NCBI GenBank assembly: GCA_913058555.1
Contig: CAJXRJ010000071.1
Location: 1 to 16,846 of the forward strand
DNA length: 16,846 bases
Origin: an uncultured bacterium
GTDB taxonomy: Bacteria > Planctomycetota > UBA1135 > GCA-002686595
Direction of reading: 5' to 3'
In this document: piece by piece, positions 16,803 through 16,846 of the stretch
How the letters are laid out: every line of letters begins with the position of its first letter
Numbering within the stretch: position 1 is the stretch's first letter
The notes under the pieces: generated by a model
Seen by the model: the letters and a program-made list of their open reading frames with translations, nothing else
Told to the model about the DNA's origin: nothing
Databases searched by the model: none
Program-made: the position numbers and the translations under genes

Positions 16803-16846
16803 CTGTCTCTTATACACATCTCCGAGCCCACGAGACTAGGCATGAT
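16803..16846. other. Illumina Nextera adapter contamination (mosaic end, adapter, index)
   Basis: Positions 16803-16821 are the 19-base Tn5 mosaic end (CTGTCTCTTATACACATCT). Positions 16822-16836 (CCGAGCCCACGAGAC) are the Nextera read-2 adapter. Positions 16837-16844 (TAGGCATG) match the N706 index as I remember it, and the final AT begins the next adapter part. This stretch is library-preparation sequence and should be trimmed. Confidence 0.97.

Overview
The window is high-GC, gene-dense bacterial DNA that most likely comes from a planctomycete. The clearest marker is the gene pair at the right end: a PSCyt1-type cytochrome/WD40 protein and a DUF1549/DUF1553 protein, a combination typical of Planctomycetes (also seen in Verrucomicrobia). 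Two exported proteins at the left end share a C-terminal module of a style I associate with planctomycete secreted proteins. I recognise no rRNA, tRNA, CRISPR array, transposase or phage gene. The last 44 bases are not genomic. They are Illumina Nextera adapter with an index, so the true sequence ends at about 16802 inside a gene.

Left part (1-3984): the 3' end of an exported protein on the + strand; then, on the - strand, a small PAS-fold protein with a four-cysteine zinc-knuckle tail and a DUF4287-DUF5655 protein; then a + strand secreted seven-repeat (propeller-like) protein with a calcium-binding-style linker and the same C-terminal module as the first gene.

Middle (4035-8058): a - strand cluster holds an exported protein of unknown function, a 51-codon membrane-like small ORF with a strong Shine-Dalgarno sequence, and a small signal-peptide gene broken by two single-base insertions. 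Across a divergent 223-bp spacer lies an S41-family serine peptidase on the + strand, whose N-terminus contains an in-frame hexanucleotide repeat.

Phosphate/stress block (8209-12860): polyphosphate kinase (ppk1) on the + strand converges on a - strand two-gene unit, a universal stress protein followed by a Na+/phosphate cotransporter with a PhoU-like tail. The stop of the stress protein overlaps a GTG start of the transporter. A hairpin lies between the convergent genes. Together they suggest phosphate uptake, polyphosphate storage and stress response sitting side by side.

Right end (13095-16802): a - strand operon in which the DUF1549/DUF1553 gene (truncated by the contig end) overlaps the cytochrome/WD40/coiled-coil gene through an ATGA. 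No region longer than 300 bases lacks a candidate gene; the largest spacers (1996-2259, 12861-13094, 6021-6243, 1223-1425) show no recognisable gene.
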